Positions 37,592-49,718 of a DNA stretch of 64,000 nucleotides are shown here, piece after piece. The stretch spans positions 128,622,930 through 128,686,929 of the forward strand of contig NC_133123.1 in assembly GCF_033568475.1 (NCBI RefSeq), read 5' to 3'. This DNA comes from Henckelia pumila. Its lineage: Eukaryota > Streptophyta > Magnoliopsida > Lamiales > Gesneriaceae. The notes beneath the pieces are model-generated. The model did not search any database and was not told the origin of the DNA. It worked only from the letters and a program-made list of their open reading frames with translations. A program made the position numbers and the translations under genes. How positions within the stretch are numbered: the first letter of the stretch is position 1; every line of letters starts with the position of its first letter.

Positions 37592-38073
37592 ACTACTCTA
37601 ACCAGGTAAACCACAATAGAAGCCCTGTGCGATATACTAGCCCAAAAAAACGTTGGTAGGGGAAATCGAATTCATGAGCTTTGGCTAAGAATTCACCCAC
37701 TCCACCAATTTAGACACTTCTTTGGGGGCTATGATGTCATATAATTGCTAAAACCTTTTCTTGCGCACTTGCGTATCTAGAATCAGTCAGACATCCCACA
37801 TTTTTTGTCAAATAACAAAGACGTGCAAATGCATTTCTACTCATCCTCAAAATGGTCACACATTCAACGTCTCCAATATCCAAACTCATTCGAAGATGCG
37901 AGATTTATCCCAGTATCCTATCTGCCATGTTATATCTAACAATTCTTCTATGAATTTTAGGATTACGCGATTCCGTAAGTCTTTTATGAGCAGCAACCAC
38001 CATATTTAAAAATATAACACAATTAGAGATAATTTCTTGTTATGGCATGAAAATAAAATAGAATAAATCTTTG

Positions 38074-38663
38074 GTTACTTTGCAACAAAACCCCTCGTGA
38101 AATATCAAAAATGCGTATTTCACCCCTATAAAATTAAATAGGCGTCTAAAACCTTGACATTTTATAAAAACTGCAAAATCTACCCCTACTAACGCGATTT
38201 TTTGAACACGTGCCCAACATTGAGTTGATATTTACCATTCTTGGTTTCTTGCTCAACCTTGTTGTGTGGATCTGGAAATTATATTCCGATGGATGTATTG
38301 TGTGGATCTGGAAAATTATATTCCGATGGATGTATTGTGTGGATCTGGAAAATACTATTATGCCGAGTTCCTTCGATATGGTTCTCTTAAGCGCCTTAGT
38401 ATACTCCACTTGTTCACCTGTGTCGGTTTTGGGTACGGTCAGTTCACAGATAGGATCGCCTATAAAAGGTTATTTTTGTACATTCAACGTAATATTATTT
38501 AAATTTTGGTTCTTAGCCGCAAAACGAGTGCATATTAAAAAATCGCATTACCATGGGTAAATCGTGCAATTTTTATAAAGAGTCAAGGGATGAGACGTCT
38601 ATTTAGTTTTCATGGGGTGATGCATTTTCGATATTTCACATGGGTTTTGGTGCAAATAACTCT
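38074..38663. mobile_element. Mutator-type non-autonomous element (~590 bp, 9 bp TSD)
   Basis: The ends are inverted repeats of about 100 bp with moderate identity (left: TTTGCAACAAAACCCCTCGT; right, reversed: TTTGCACCAAAACCCATGTG). A perfect 9 bp duplication AAATCTTTG flanks it at 38065-38073 and 38664-38672, the size made by MULEs. No transposase is encoded. A ~37 bp minisatellite lies inside. Confidence 0.85.
38261..38361. repeat. 37 bp minisatellite inside the MULE-type element
   Basis: The unit starting TGTGTGGATCTGGAAAATTA repeats nearly three times in tandem, the last copy being partial. It generates the overlapping open frames at 38210 and 38266, which are repeat translations. Confidence 0.85.
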
Positions 38664-39330
38664 AAATCTTTGTTATGCATGTGTTAAAAGTTATAACAAT
38701 CCATTATGGAAACATTAGTTTAAAATCTTAAAGAAAAATTTGTGTTTGTTGAGTATTCAAACATTTCAAAATGAATGATATTACCCCATAAGAAGTGAAA
38801 TTATATGAACAATTTCTAATATTATGCAGTGCTTCAGAAATAATTCTAAGTTAAGTGCATACACTAGAAACTAAAAATGTTATCAGCAAGGACGAATAAA
38901 TATGCGTGATATGATCAGGTATTATATAATTTTGACATCATATTCATGTTTTGTAATACATATCAGCCTCTTTAGCCTTAAGCTTCAGAGATTAGACAAC
39001 ATAATTAATTTTTACAGCTTAATTTACAATGTATAGTTTGTCTCGAGCTATCCCCAAAACATATAATTATCCACAAATTTTACAGAAACGATCCATAACT
39101 ATGTTTCGATGGCGCGTTTAGGACTATACTTTGACTCTCTCAATATTACAATAAAATAATAAAGCTGGAAACATGACAGGACTCACAGGAAACAATCATC
39201 CTCAAAAGACAACAACTTGAAGTGCTTTCATTTATAGTTAAAATATGTTGAAATCAAACGACATTTTTTTACCGAAATGACCCAAGTGGCTTTTATGATT
39301 CAACAATTATAAACAACCGTCGTCAAGGAA

Positions 39331-39568
39331 GCCAATGAACCCTTAGCCCAATGGCTAAGGGTGAGGCTTTGAGACCAATTGGTCTCAGGTTCGATTTTCA
39401 CTGATTGCGGGTAGTTTTTTTAATTTATTTAGGCAGATTTAAGTAGTTTCTTTGCCCGTAATAAACAAGGTTTGGGTCAATGCTCAAGTTTCGTTGGTTG
39501 TACATGCAGTTTTATTACATTGTTGCAATTGATTACTTGTAATACTTGTGCTCTAAAAAAAAAAAAAA
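39331..39568 (+). mobile_element. tRNA-derived SINE
   Basis: The 5' part carries RNA polymerase III boxes: box A TAGCCCAATGG at 39344-39354 and box B GGTTCGATTTT at 39388-39398. The element ends in an A tract at about 39555-39568. A 14 bp target duplication with one mismatch flanks it, CCGTCGTCAAGGAA at 39317-39330 and CCGGCGTCAAGGAA at 39569-39582. Confidence 0.92.
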
Positions 39569-39900
39569 CCGGCGTCAAGGAATGACTATATTAACCAAAT
39601 CAAATCAAGGAATCAAAAAATATTAATAACCAACAGAGACGGAAAATCAGAATAACATATTTACACATCAAGGAGGTTTGTTTTCTGCTGTGGTTCTTGA
39701 AATTTGAATAATTTTGCAATTCCTTTTTGAAGTCGAATGAGTGTTAGGATTTCTACCGAAGAAGCAAAGCATGAACTTCAATCAAAGTTCTCCAAACGTC
39801 GTGAATTTTTTGTAATTTTAGATATAATCTTCTCCAAATTGTAATTTTAAAAGTCTAACAATTAACAAAATAGAACAAATCAAAATTCCTCAATATGAAG

Positions 39901-40115
39901 TAGGGGTGGATTTTTGGTATACCGTATAAAAAATGCAGGTATGAAAAAATTTCTACCGGTACCGAAATTCTGAAATTTTGGTATGGAAAAAATTCATACT
40001 GATACCGTATAGATATCGAAAAAAATTCGGTATACCAAAAAAATGTCTGTATATCGAAAAAATTTCGGTACGATATCCCGATAATTTGGTATTTTGGTAC
40101 GGTATTCCAGCCCTA
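39901..40115. mobile_element. hAT-type MITE
   Basis: A 215 bp element starts TAGGGGTGGA and ends TCCAGCCCTA, matching the common hAT-type MITE termini. The flanks ATATGAAG (39893-39900) and AGATGAAG (40116-40123) form an 8 bp duplication with one mismatch. The interior is rich in GGTAT/ATACC phrases. Confidence 0.88.
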
Positions 40116-42391
40116 AGATGAAGTGAACCTTCTCCCAAAATTTCCAATTCGTTTCACCATTGACAACTAAACCTATCAAAATATTTGCTCATTCAAACCA
40201 ACAAAAATTAAAACCATAGAACAAGGACCTAGGACAATATACCTAAAGTCAAGTAAAACTTACCGAACAATAAAAATGTTAAACAATCCTACAAATTAGT
40301 ACTATATATTTATATATATATATATATAGAGAGAGAGATTTGCTAATCTCTTGGACAATAAATGTAGTCCACTTTCACCTTGCTTCAGGATCAATTTTGA
40401 TGTCATCGAATAAAAAATGAAATTCACAATCAAGTTCCCTTTTGCAGTTTAAGATGCTAGAATCTCAAATGTGCAATGTTTTGTGTCGTACTACCCTCAG
40501 TCGCAAAGATGCAAAAGAATTCAAAGAGAAGATTGATGTTGAATATCGGGTGAACATGTAAGTGACTTACTTGATTTATTTTATGGCGTTGAAACTTTTT
40601 TCTGTGCATTACTTAATTTACTCTTGTACTTCGATACTTTCTCTGTCAGGATATTGGATAATATCCGTCTAGTCAATCCATACAACAACACGAATATGAG
40701 CTCCTTGGTGTATCAGAAAGGTTTCCCTGTTGGCGTTAAAATTCTGTACGCTGGAGTAAGTATTAGACCGCCTGACCATTAAGAAGCCCACTTTAATAGG
40801 GAAGTTCAACATCAATTTAATTTATATTCTGCCTTATTTGTTCGTAGGAAATGGAGCATAAATATTTTATCAACAACCATTTGACATTCACGGTAAAGTA
40901 TCAAAAGGATGAAAGAACTGATGGTGCTAGAATTAAAAAATTTGAAGTTAAACCATTAAGGTGATATGATGTTGTCGCTCAGTGTGGTACTTTATCTATC
41001 TTTTTACCTGTTGCTGATATTTGTTTTCACCATGCTTCCAGTGTTAAGCAGGGTCAATGGAATGACAAAATAAGATTGACAAACTGTGGTCCTCGTGCAA
41101 AATACCTTGTGACTGGCAATGATTCTCCTCAAGAAGTTGAAGATGACATGGAAATTATTTTCACCTATGATGTGGAGTTTCAGGTAATGCTCTGTCTTGT
41201 CATGCACGTCACAAAATATAGATGGACAAGTTTTAATTATTTGCCTTTTAGGAGAGTGAGATGATTTGGGCATCTAGATGGGGAGATTTTGTTTGCACGG
41301 TTGACAGTCGCAACATCCATTGGTCCTCAGTCATCCTTTCATTCCTGCTTTGTTTCGATCTCTTTGGAATTATAATATTCTTGAGCATAGAGCCGATACT
41401 CCCCAAAAACATCTACAGGCCTGACCCATTGAAAACTGAAGAAGAATGTGAAGCAGGAACCAAAGTAGACATTGGATGGGTAGTTGTTCGTGGGGATGTT
41501 TTCAGGCCTCCTACAAATTCAGATTTGTTGTGTGTTTTTACTGGCACCGGTGTTCAGTGTTTTGGAATAATTCTAGTAACAATGGTCGCTGCTGCACTTG
41601 GATTTATTTCGCCTTCAAACCGAAAGGGGTTGATGACAAAGTTGTTGTTTCTCTGGGTTTTCATGGGCATATTTGCAGGCTGTCCTCAGCCAGTCTCTGC
41701 AAAATGTTCCAGGCAACAAGGTGGAAGAAAATTTCTCTTATAACATCTTTCCCTGGAATCGTGTTTATAATTTTCTTCATCTTGACTGCTCCAAGTTGGG
41801 AAGAGGAATCATGGGGAGCAGTCCCATTTGGGACCATGTTTGCATTGGTCCTCAAGTCGTTAGGTATCTTCATTTCACTTGTTTTTGTTGGTAGTTATGT
41901 AGGGTTCAAGAATCCCGCCATCAAGAATCCATTAAATGCCCATGAAATTCCGAGGGAAATACCTAAGCGGGCATGGTTTATGAACCCATTATTCACTATA
42001 TTGATAGGAGGCATATTCCCATTTGGTGTAGTATCCATCGAGCTGTTCTTCATCATCACATCAATCTGGTTAAGTCAGTTCTATTGCATCTTGGGATTTC
42101 TATTCCTGGTATTTTCTTTCTTGTCGTCATCTGTGCCGAGGTCCCTATAATCGTTTGCTATTTCCAGCTTTGTAGAGAATACTACTTGTGGTGGTGGAGA
42201 TCATTCTTGACCTCAGGTTCATCTGGGCTCTACCTCTTCCTTTATGTTGCATTTTACTTCACAAAGATGACCGGCACAAAACCAGTATCAAGCTTTCTCT
42301 ATTTCGGGTTTGCGCTCATTGGTTCGTTTGCTCTTTTTGTTGTCACTGGTACGATTGGTTTGTTCGCTTGTTTCTCCTTCACTAGGGATGC

Positions 42392-42772
42392 TGTTAGCTT
42401 ACTGGTAAGATAATGGCCACCGATATGCAACAAATTAAATAAGAAGAACACCAACACAAGAATACTGAAATATGGAGTTATAATTTCAGAAAAAAGAGAT
42501 CGGCAACTTGTTTCGAGAGATAGTATCTCTGTACAAAGGAATATTAATCCTCCCCTAGCTAGGCTAGTAGCACTCAAAAAGTGAAAATGACGACAGATAA
42601 CTAACTCTAACCAATTTTCCCTTTTTATTCATTCTCCTCATTGTTCACCACTCTTTCTACTAATGGGCTTGTTAGAGTAGGCCCATTGGTCTTGAACTTT
42701 CTTCAGTTATACACTTGCTTGATTGTGGGCCTCTGTGAGGAAATATGGCCCGTGTCTTCTAGGCTCGTATCA
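42392..42772 (-). repeat. 3' LTR of the Reina-like element
   Basis: It begins TGTTAGCTTA and ends GGCTCGTATCA on the plus strand. On the minus strand it is preceded by the purine-rich stretch GAGGGGGTGGGTGT at 42773-42786. Confidence 0.92.
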
Positions 42773-44466
42773 ACACCCACCCCCTCAAAACCAGCCTTGT
42801 CCTCAAGGCTGAAAGTAGGGAATTGAGATAACAAAACTGAGGCATCTTCCCAAGTAGCATCTTCGATCTTCCTACCCTTCCACTTGATAAGTAGCTGGAG
42901 TATCTGTTCTTCTCCTTGTGTCTTGAATCTTCGAGCCAATATTTTGTCGGACTCAAATTTGATGGTTAAGTCCATTTCCAGTTCTTCTGGCAGCTTTGAT
43001 TCACCTACCATGTTGATGCCAAGTGCCTTCTTTAAACAAGAAGCATGGAAAACTGGGTGGACTCGTGAATATTTGGGAAGCTGTAGCTTGTAAGCTACTT
43101 TTCCCACACGTTGAACAATCTGGAATGGGCCGTAATATATGGCTGCCAGCTTTTGATAAACTCTTTTGCAAACTGATTGTTGACTATGCGGTCTTAGTTT
43201 CAAAAAAACCATATCTCCCTCAGAAAAGGATATATCACGACGGTGAGCATTAACCTGCTTTAGCATCCGCTGTTGAGCACGTAGCAGATTATGTCTTAAT
43301 TGGTGCAACAACTCATCTCGATCTAGGAGATCTTGAGCCACAGAAGCCACTGAAGATTCTCCCGGGGAATAACGAATTAACGTGGGTGGTTTACGGCCAT
43401 ATACCGCCTCGAACGGAGTCATTCCAGCGGAGGATTGGTAAGTGGTATTGTACCAATACTCAGCCCAGTGAATCCACTCGGCCCAACTCTTATGTTGTTC
43501 AGATGCAAAACAGCGGAGATAAGTTTCTAGGCACCGATTGAGTACCTTGGATTGGCCGTCGGTCTTCGGGTGGTACGAAGAACTCATCTTCAATTTAGTG
43601 CCCTGTAGCCTGAAAATCTCAGTCCAAAAATTACTGAGAAATATGGGATCTCGATCACTTACAATGGACTTGGGAATCCCGTGTAGTCGGTCGGACTACT
43701 TCCTTGGTAAAAATTTCTGCTACAATCCTTGCTGTTAATGGGTGCTTCAGTAACAAGAAATGAGCAGATTTTGTGAAGCGATCCACCACCACCATTATAA
43801 TGTCGAAACCTTTGACTTAGGGAGATCGATGATAAAATCCATTGATAACTCGTCCCAAACAGCATCTGGAATAGGCAGAGGTTGTAATAGACCCGCAGGG
43901 GAAGTGGCAAGATATTTATGTCGTTGGCACTCCATACATTCAGCGACGAATAGATAAACATCGCGTTTCATTCCGGGCCAATAGAAACTATCTGAAATTT
44001 TTTTAAGAGTACGAAATGCACCCGAATGGCCTCCCATAGGTGTAACATGAAATTCCTGCATCAATTTTTGAGTCCAGATTGAACCCTTAGGAAGCACTAC
44101 GCGTGCTTTATAATAAAGACACCCATTAATCAGGCTGTAATCAAGCTGGATTAGACTTCCTGTAGTTAATTTATCAATTATCGGCTGGTAAAGAGGATCC
44201 TTTGACACTGCCTCCCGGATATCATCCCGTTCAATCCACAATGGCATAGTAATAGTGTGTAGCTCAGCAGCCTCCTCTCTTCGTGATAGTGCATCTGCAG
44301 CGCCATTAGACTTGCCTGGCCTGAACTTAATTTCGAACTCATATCCTAGCAGTTTGGCCAACCAATGTTGTTGGTCTGGTGTGCTAATTTTTTGTTGTAA
44401 CAGGCTCTTTAATGACTTGTGATCAGCATGACAGTAAATTTTCTGCCTAATAAATAGGGGCGCCAA
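42773..44466 (-). pseudogene. Reina-like RNase H end, integrase and chromodomain
   Basis: The frame 44466-43795 contains the end of RNase H ([27 protein letters not shown]) and the integrase zinc module (HVTPMGGHSG, CMECQRHK), reaching the first catalytic Asp of LSMDFIIDLP. After a shift near 43795-43590 the frame 43593-42703 continues with HPKTDGQSKVLNR, where Lys stands in place of the usual catalytic Glu (QSE/QTE), then a GPY/F region (YYGPFQIVQRVG) and a chromodomain (LLIKWKGRKIEDATWED). The second Asp lies in the damaged interval. The open frame runs on into the LTR. Confidence 0.88.
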
Positions 44467-46078
44467 TGGTGTATGGCCAATACTAATGACATAAGCTCCT
44501 TCTCATATGTCAATTTAGACAATGTTCTAGAAGCGAGGGTCTTACTGAAATAGGCAACAGGTCTCCCTCCTTGTGACAAAACAGCCCCAAGCCCTTTTCC
44601 CGAAGCATCGCACTCGATAACGAACTCTTGACTAAAATCTGGAAGGCTTAAAACAGGGGCAGTGCTAAGGGCCTCCTTTAGTCTATCAAAAGTCATTTGA
44701 GCCTCATGTGTCCACCTGAAATTGTTCTTTTTCAGTAGTTCAGTAAGAGCTTTAGCTATTTTTCCATAGTCCTGAATAAATTTTCTGTAATAACCCGTTA
44801 AGCCGAGAAATCCCCGAACGCCTTTGATGCAGTGTGGAGTAGGCCAGGATTTAATACTTTCAACCTTACGAGGATCGACTGCAACACCATTTTCGAAAAT
44901 AACATGGCCCAAGTATTCAATCTCTGTCAAGCCAAATTGGCATTTTTTTTTATTTAGCACCAATTGATGTTGGGCCAGAGTTTCCAAAACCAAGTAGAGG
45001 TGGTTTATGTGGTCTTCCCAGCTGCGACTATACGCCAAAATATCGTCAAAGAATACCAAAGTGAATTTTCGCAGATAAGGGCGGAGTACCTCGTTCATAG
45101 TTGATTGAAACGTCGCCGGAGCGTTCTTGAGGCCAAAAGGCATTACAAGAAATTCGTAATGCCCAGAATGTGTGCGAAATGCCGTTTTTAGAATATCTTG
45201 ATGGCTGACTCTAATCTGGTGAAAACCAGATCTTAAATCCAATTTTGAGAAATGTTTAGCACCATAAAGTTCATCCAGCAGCTCGTGCACAACAGGAATA
45301 GGGTATTTGTCTGCCACTGTGATATCGTTAAGGGCCTTGTAGTCAACGCAAAATCTCCAACTTCCATCCTTTTTTTTGACAAGAATCACAGGGCTGGCAT
45401 ATGGACTATTGCTTGGTTGAATAATTCCAGAGGATAACATTTCTGCAACCAATCTTTCATTTCATTCTTTTGGTTGTGAGCATAGCGATATGGTCGTACA
45501 GAAACGGGGCCACATCCTTCTTTGATCGAAATTGTATGATCCTCCTTCCTACGAGGAGGTAAGCCACAGGGAGCTGCAAAAATGTTGTCAAATTTACGTA
45601 ATAGGGCCAGTAGTTCAGAATTGCCTTGTTTCGCAGAAACTTGACTTGCTTCAGGGATTTCTCCCTCTGTCTCTGAAACCCATAAAGCACCGCTGAATAT
45701 AATGTCAGCAGTTTTGGCAAGGGAACGTAGAGAAACAAGGGATCTGTGGAGGGAGGGATCTCCTCGAAGCACAACTTCCCTTGTATTCTGAAAGAACTTC
45801 ATTTCCATCCTACTCCAATTCACTCTGAATTCACCAAGAGTCCGCAACCAGTCGACTCCCAATATTAGATCAACCCCTCCCAATTCAAACAAATAAGCAT
45901 CAATTGCTAGATTACATACACCGAGGTCCACATGAAAGTTACGGCAAACCCCTGTACACGGAACCCTGCACCCGTCCCCAAGATAGACTTCAAATTGCAC
46001 GGTTTCATCAACTACAGCCCCCAGAGATTGACTCAAGCGTCTAGATATGAAGTTGTGGCTTGCACCACTGTCAATCAT
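44409..46078 (-). pseudogene. Reina-like protease, reverse transcriptase and RNase H
   Basis: The frame 46078-45386 starts with the protease active site MIDSGASHNFIS and a LILGVDWL flap-end block. A shift near 45450 leads to RT (45452-44409) with [29 protein letters not shown] and the catalytic box [10 protein letters not shown]. The tether and RNase H follow ([29 protein letters not shown]). The domain order and F-F-D-D variant are typical of chromoviruses. Confidence 0.9.
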
Positions 46079-47366
46079 AATAATAATATCTGTATCTTGG
46101 ATCCTTTCAACTTCATCGTTTGAGAATGATTAAGCCCACCCACAGAATAAAAAGGAAGTTCCAACGTACCATATTTAGCTGTAGAGATATCTGTGTGTTC
46201 AACCCCTTCGCTCTCGGAAATTTCTGGCTGAGCTTCCACCCCACTATCACCGTCATCTTCAGCAAGAACAAGGACTCGCATGGATTTATGGGAGCAATGA
46301 TGGAGAGGACTATACGGCTCTCCACAACGGAAACATAAACCCTTCTCATGACGAGTGATATATTCTTGGTGAGAAAATATTCTGCCTGGTTTCTGGACGG
46401 AGCCCTTAGAATCTGGACTTTTCTCTAGCGGTGTTGGCACCTCGGAGCTCGAGTTTGGACGGGACATCACAACAGATCGACGAGAGATGTTATCGCCGAT
46501 AGTTTCTGTGCGCGAAGAAGATAAGGCTTGGGGGCTAGAGGTAAGGCAAGCCCGATCTGGATAATGGGCCCGATGAAATGGGCTGAGAAAAGAACTGTAT
46601 CCAATTTGTAGGCCGAAGAATTTGAATTAGTCTGATAACCCACTGAAGTGTTAAGTAGGTCTTCTTCAACACATCGGGCTAAATCCATAGCCCGTAGGAT
46701 CGATCGTGGCCCATGAGTTTTTACCTTCCATTTTATTTCATCACGTAGCCCGTTCAGAAAGAAAGAGAGAGATTGATCGGCCGGGAGATCACTGATCTGA
46801 GCCAGGACCATCTCAAATTGTTCAATAAATGTATCCACGGGGGAGCTATCTTGTTTCAGCGCTGCTAGTAGCTCGTAAGGGTTCGTCGCTTTTCGCCCAC
46901 TGTAGCGTCGGATGAGTTCGGCAGTAAAGTGCGTCCAAGTCATATTAGGAATTTGTGTGTTGATCCAAAGAAACCAATGAACGGCTAGACCATCCATACA
47001 AATGTGGGCAATCTGTAATCGGTGGCTAGGAATGGTGTCATGGAGTTGGAAGTACTGCTCGATTTTTCCCAGCCAAGCAAGGGGGTCAGAACCGTCGAAA
47101 GGAGGAAGATCAATTCGACGAGCAGCTTTTCTCAAAACATCTGTGTCGTTGTCTTTCACAGCTTTGGAGGAGTCATGCTGCTCATTTGACTGAGGGCCAT
47201 CACTGCCGTTGGTGTTGCCGGAATCCCTTTGTTATTCAACGAGGAGTTTTTCCAAAAGAGCAGTGATGTTATCGAGCCTGATGCGGACGGAACCCATCTC
47301 CTCTTGAAGCGCCAAGACTGATTTGTTGAGAATCTCAATCCTTCCCTCGGAACGAGTGGTGGCCAT
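46075..47366 (-). pseudogene. Reina-like gag with CCHC-type knuckle
   Basis: ATG 47366 opens a frame with a short coiled-coil start, interrupted at codon 45 by TAA (47234-47232), one C-to-T step from CAA. The same frame continues through the capsid (LPPFDGSDPLAWLGKIEQYF, FFLNGLRDEIK) to 46467. An overlapping frame (46470-46075) carries the knuckle CFRCGEPYSPLHHC. No clear tRNA primer site can be assigned next to the 5' LTR; the bases there read TTGGTCCGACCTG. Confidence 0.85.
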
Positions 47367-47382
47367 GACAGGTCGGACCAAT

Positions 47383-47765
47383 TGTTAGCTTACTGGTAAG
47401 ATAATGGCCACCGATATGCAACATAATTAAATAAGAAGAACACCAACACAAGAATACTGAAATATGGAGTTATAATTTCAAAAAAAAAGAGATCGGCAAC
47501 TTGTTCCCAGAGATAGTATCTCTGTACAAAGGAATATTAATCCTCCCCTAGCTAGGCTAGTAGCACTCAAAAAGTGAAAATGACGACATATAACTAACTC
47601 TAACCAATTTCCCCTTTTTATTCATTCTCCTCGTTGTTCACCACTCTTTCTACTAATGGGCTTGTTAGAGTAGGCCCATTGGTCTTAAACTTTCTTATGC
47701 TATACACTTGCTTGATTGTGGGCCTCTGTGAGGAAGTATGGCCCGTGTCTTCTAGGCTCGTATCA
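47383..47765 (-). repeat. 5' LTR of the Reina-like element
   Basis: This is the partner of the LTR at 42392-42772, 383 bp long, ending TATCA directly before the second GATGC copy. Confidence 0.92.
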
Positions 47766-47795
47766 GATGCCTATTCATGTGTCAAGATTGACTGA

Positions 47796-48881
47796 AAGTT
47801 GAAGCATTTGAAAGCAGAGTTTGAAGTATCATTTACAATTCAAGAAACGTTGTGAAGTACACTCTTGAGTATGAATCAGTTGAATCTTATTGAGTGATTC
47901 TTTTAGTTCTTTGATGAACAATGAATTGTAGCGGCTAAGGCCGGTGATGCAATTAGGTTATTAGGAGCATATTTAACTATCTTTAAGATTAAAAAACTAG
48001 AAACAAGTTGCAGATGTTTTTTTATTAATAGTTTAAAGTTATAATTTGGTATTTGTATCCTTAAAAAATTTATCATATTCCACAATTGCTCTCAATGGTT
48101 TTAAATATTTTTGAAGAATTTTTTTAAATGTTAAATTTTATTTATATATGAGTTTTAAGAGTTTTGTTGGAATTCATAAAATTCCAATCATATTTTATTT
48201 CAAGAATTTATTTTCTAAAAAGAAATTTTTATATATATAATTTGCATTTTCGAAATTTTTTTTTTCACAAATTTTGTACTTTTATACAAATTTTTAAAAT
48301 TTGTTTTTATTTTTATTAATCTTTTAAAATTTTCAAGCATTTATTTTATATAAAAAGATAAATTAATTTTGATATAAAGTATTCAAAATGTAATGATAAG
48401 TCTATAAATACATTGTTGATGGTGTGGGTTTCAAATTTAGATAATTAAAAGAGACAAAAGTTATATAAGGTAAGGATATTGTTGTCATTTTACTAAAAAT
48501 TAAGTTTAGAAACAATTTTTCTCCAAAACCTCAAACTTTACATTGTAGTTTGTATTAGCTTTACACTTTTATTTCCAAAAACTCCATACTTTTGTTTCTC
48601 GCCTACTTCAAAATAATATCTAGAAATATCACTTTAAAATAAGTAAAAGTGCTCTCATACACTTCCTAAGTTACCAGAGTCCATGTTAGAATTCTTAATG
48701 ACCAGACTACATATTTTACCATCAGCGTTTAGTAACTAGTTGTGAAGAAAGCAGAATTTTGAGGAATAACTCAAATCGAATTTTAAGTGACAAAAAATCA
48801 GTGAGTATAAGATATGGCAAGTAAACATATCTAAATTTTGGTGATGATAAAGAGATCGTTTAAAGCAATTTACTCGAACAG
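47796..48881. other. AT-rich spacer between TM9 and helicase relics
   Basis: The first ~100 bp should be TM9 3' UTR. The rest is very AT-rich with no supported gene. The helicase relic appears to start with an acceptor AG at 48880-48881, so its upstream exons (ATPase half) are absent from this window side. Confidence 0.5.
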
Positions 48882-49718
48882 CTTCGAGTGTTTGAAGAGG
48901 TAAAGGAAGAAGAACGTCTTCTTGTTGTTGCAACTAATGTGGCTGAAACCTCTTACTATTCCTGGAATAAGGTACGTTGTTGACACTAAAAGGGAGAAGG
49001 TCAAAATTTACAACTCTTCTAATGGTATGAAAAGTTATGAGATACAATGGATAAGTAAGGCTTCTGCAACTCATTGTGCCGGGAGATCCGGAACAACTGG
49101 ACATGGACATTGTTATCGCCTATATTCTCCGGTCGTCTTCAGTAATATGTTTCCAGACTTCTCAAGTGCTGAAATATTAAAAGTTCCGGTGATGGTGTTG
49201 TCCTCCTTATGAAATCCATGCATATTGGCTAGGTAAGTTTATTGCTGTATTTATGGATTTGACTTTTGAGTATATTTATTACTTCCATTTGTAATTTTGG
49301 TTATTTTTACGTAATTACCTTGTAGGTTTTGGAATTTGTTAGGCCTTTATTATTGCTAGCAAGCATTGTCGTTTTGTTTGGTTTATCTCTTTGACATGTA
49401 CAATACATAATCTTGATTTGTCTTTTATTTAATTGTCTTTGCTCCATCTCATGTAGTTATATACTATATATAATTTTAGTTTGCTTATTTTCCTTTTCCT
49501 ACACCGCCGAAGACCAATGCTTTGATTGAAGCAGAGAATTGTCTGAAGGTTCTTGATTCCAATGGAAGATCGACCCCTCCAGGTATGGCATCCTCGTCAT
49601 TCCAGAATGCTCCTCACTATTATTCAAATTATGCAAAAGGTGAAAGACAATATTCGAGCAAGTCTAGTTTGGGATTAAATTAGGGCTGGTAGTTGTGTAT
49701 ATAATGATGATCTTTGTA

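Larger units (their letters stand above)
42392..47765 (-). mobile_element. Complete Ty3/gypsy chromovirus (Reina-like size) in TM9 last exon
   Basis: The 5374 bp element has 381 and 383 bp LTRs and is flanked by GATGC at 42387-42391 and 47766-47770. On the minus strand the order is gag, zinc knuckle, protease, RT, RNase H, integrase, chromodomain. The LTRs differ by about 11 substitutions and two single-base indels, so roughly 97 % identity by eye. Short LTRs, compact length and a C-terminal chromodomain suggest the Reina clade. Coding is broken by a TAA in gag and several shifts. Confidence 0.93.
35520..47795 (+). pseudogene. Transmembrane 9 superfamily (nonaspanin/TMN) pseudogene
   Basis: Exons that join in phase are 35520-35681 (GDPRQVKVQNL...), 40448-40557, 40650-40755, 40848-40960, 41042-41183 and 41252-42391 continued at 47771-47795. 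They encode the luminal domain (QMCNVLCR, EYRVNM, KQGQWND) and the nine-helix part (GDVFRPP, LCVFTGTGVQ, SPSNRKGLMT, MNPLFTILIGGI, YLWWWRSFLTSGS). One-base shifts near 41685 and 42110 break the frame, the signal-peptide exon is missing, and a 5.4 kb retroelement splits the last exon. Beyond it, codons for YSCVKID plus TGA complete the protein; K-x-D is the usual C-terminal Golgi/COPI signal of this family. Functional relatives act in the secretory pathway. This copy looks dead. Confidence 0.9.

Noticed and set aside
38210..38560. Open frames with repeated WIWKLYSDG-like units
   Set aside because: They are frames across the 37 bp minisatellite inside a transposon.
39344..39400. Possible tRNA gene with A and B boxes
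   Set aside because: No cloverleaf can be completed, and the A tract plus 14 bp target duplication identify a SINE.
42299..42577. Minus-strand frame over the TM9/retroelement junction
   Set aside because: It is antisense to the TM9 exon and continues into the LTR, so it is a chance frame.
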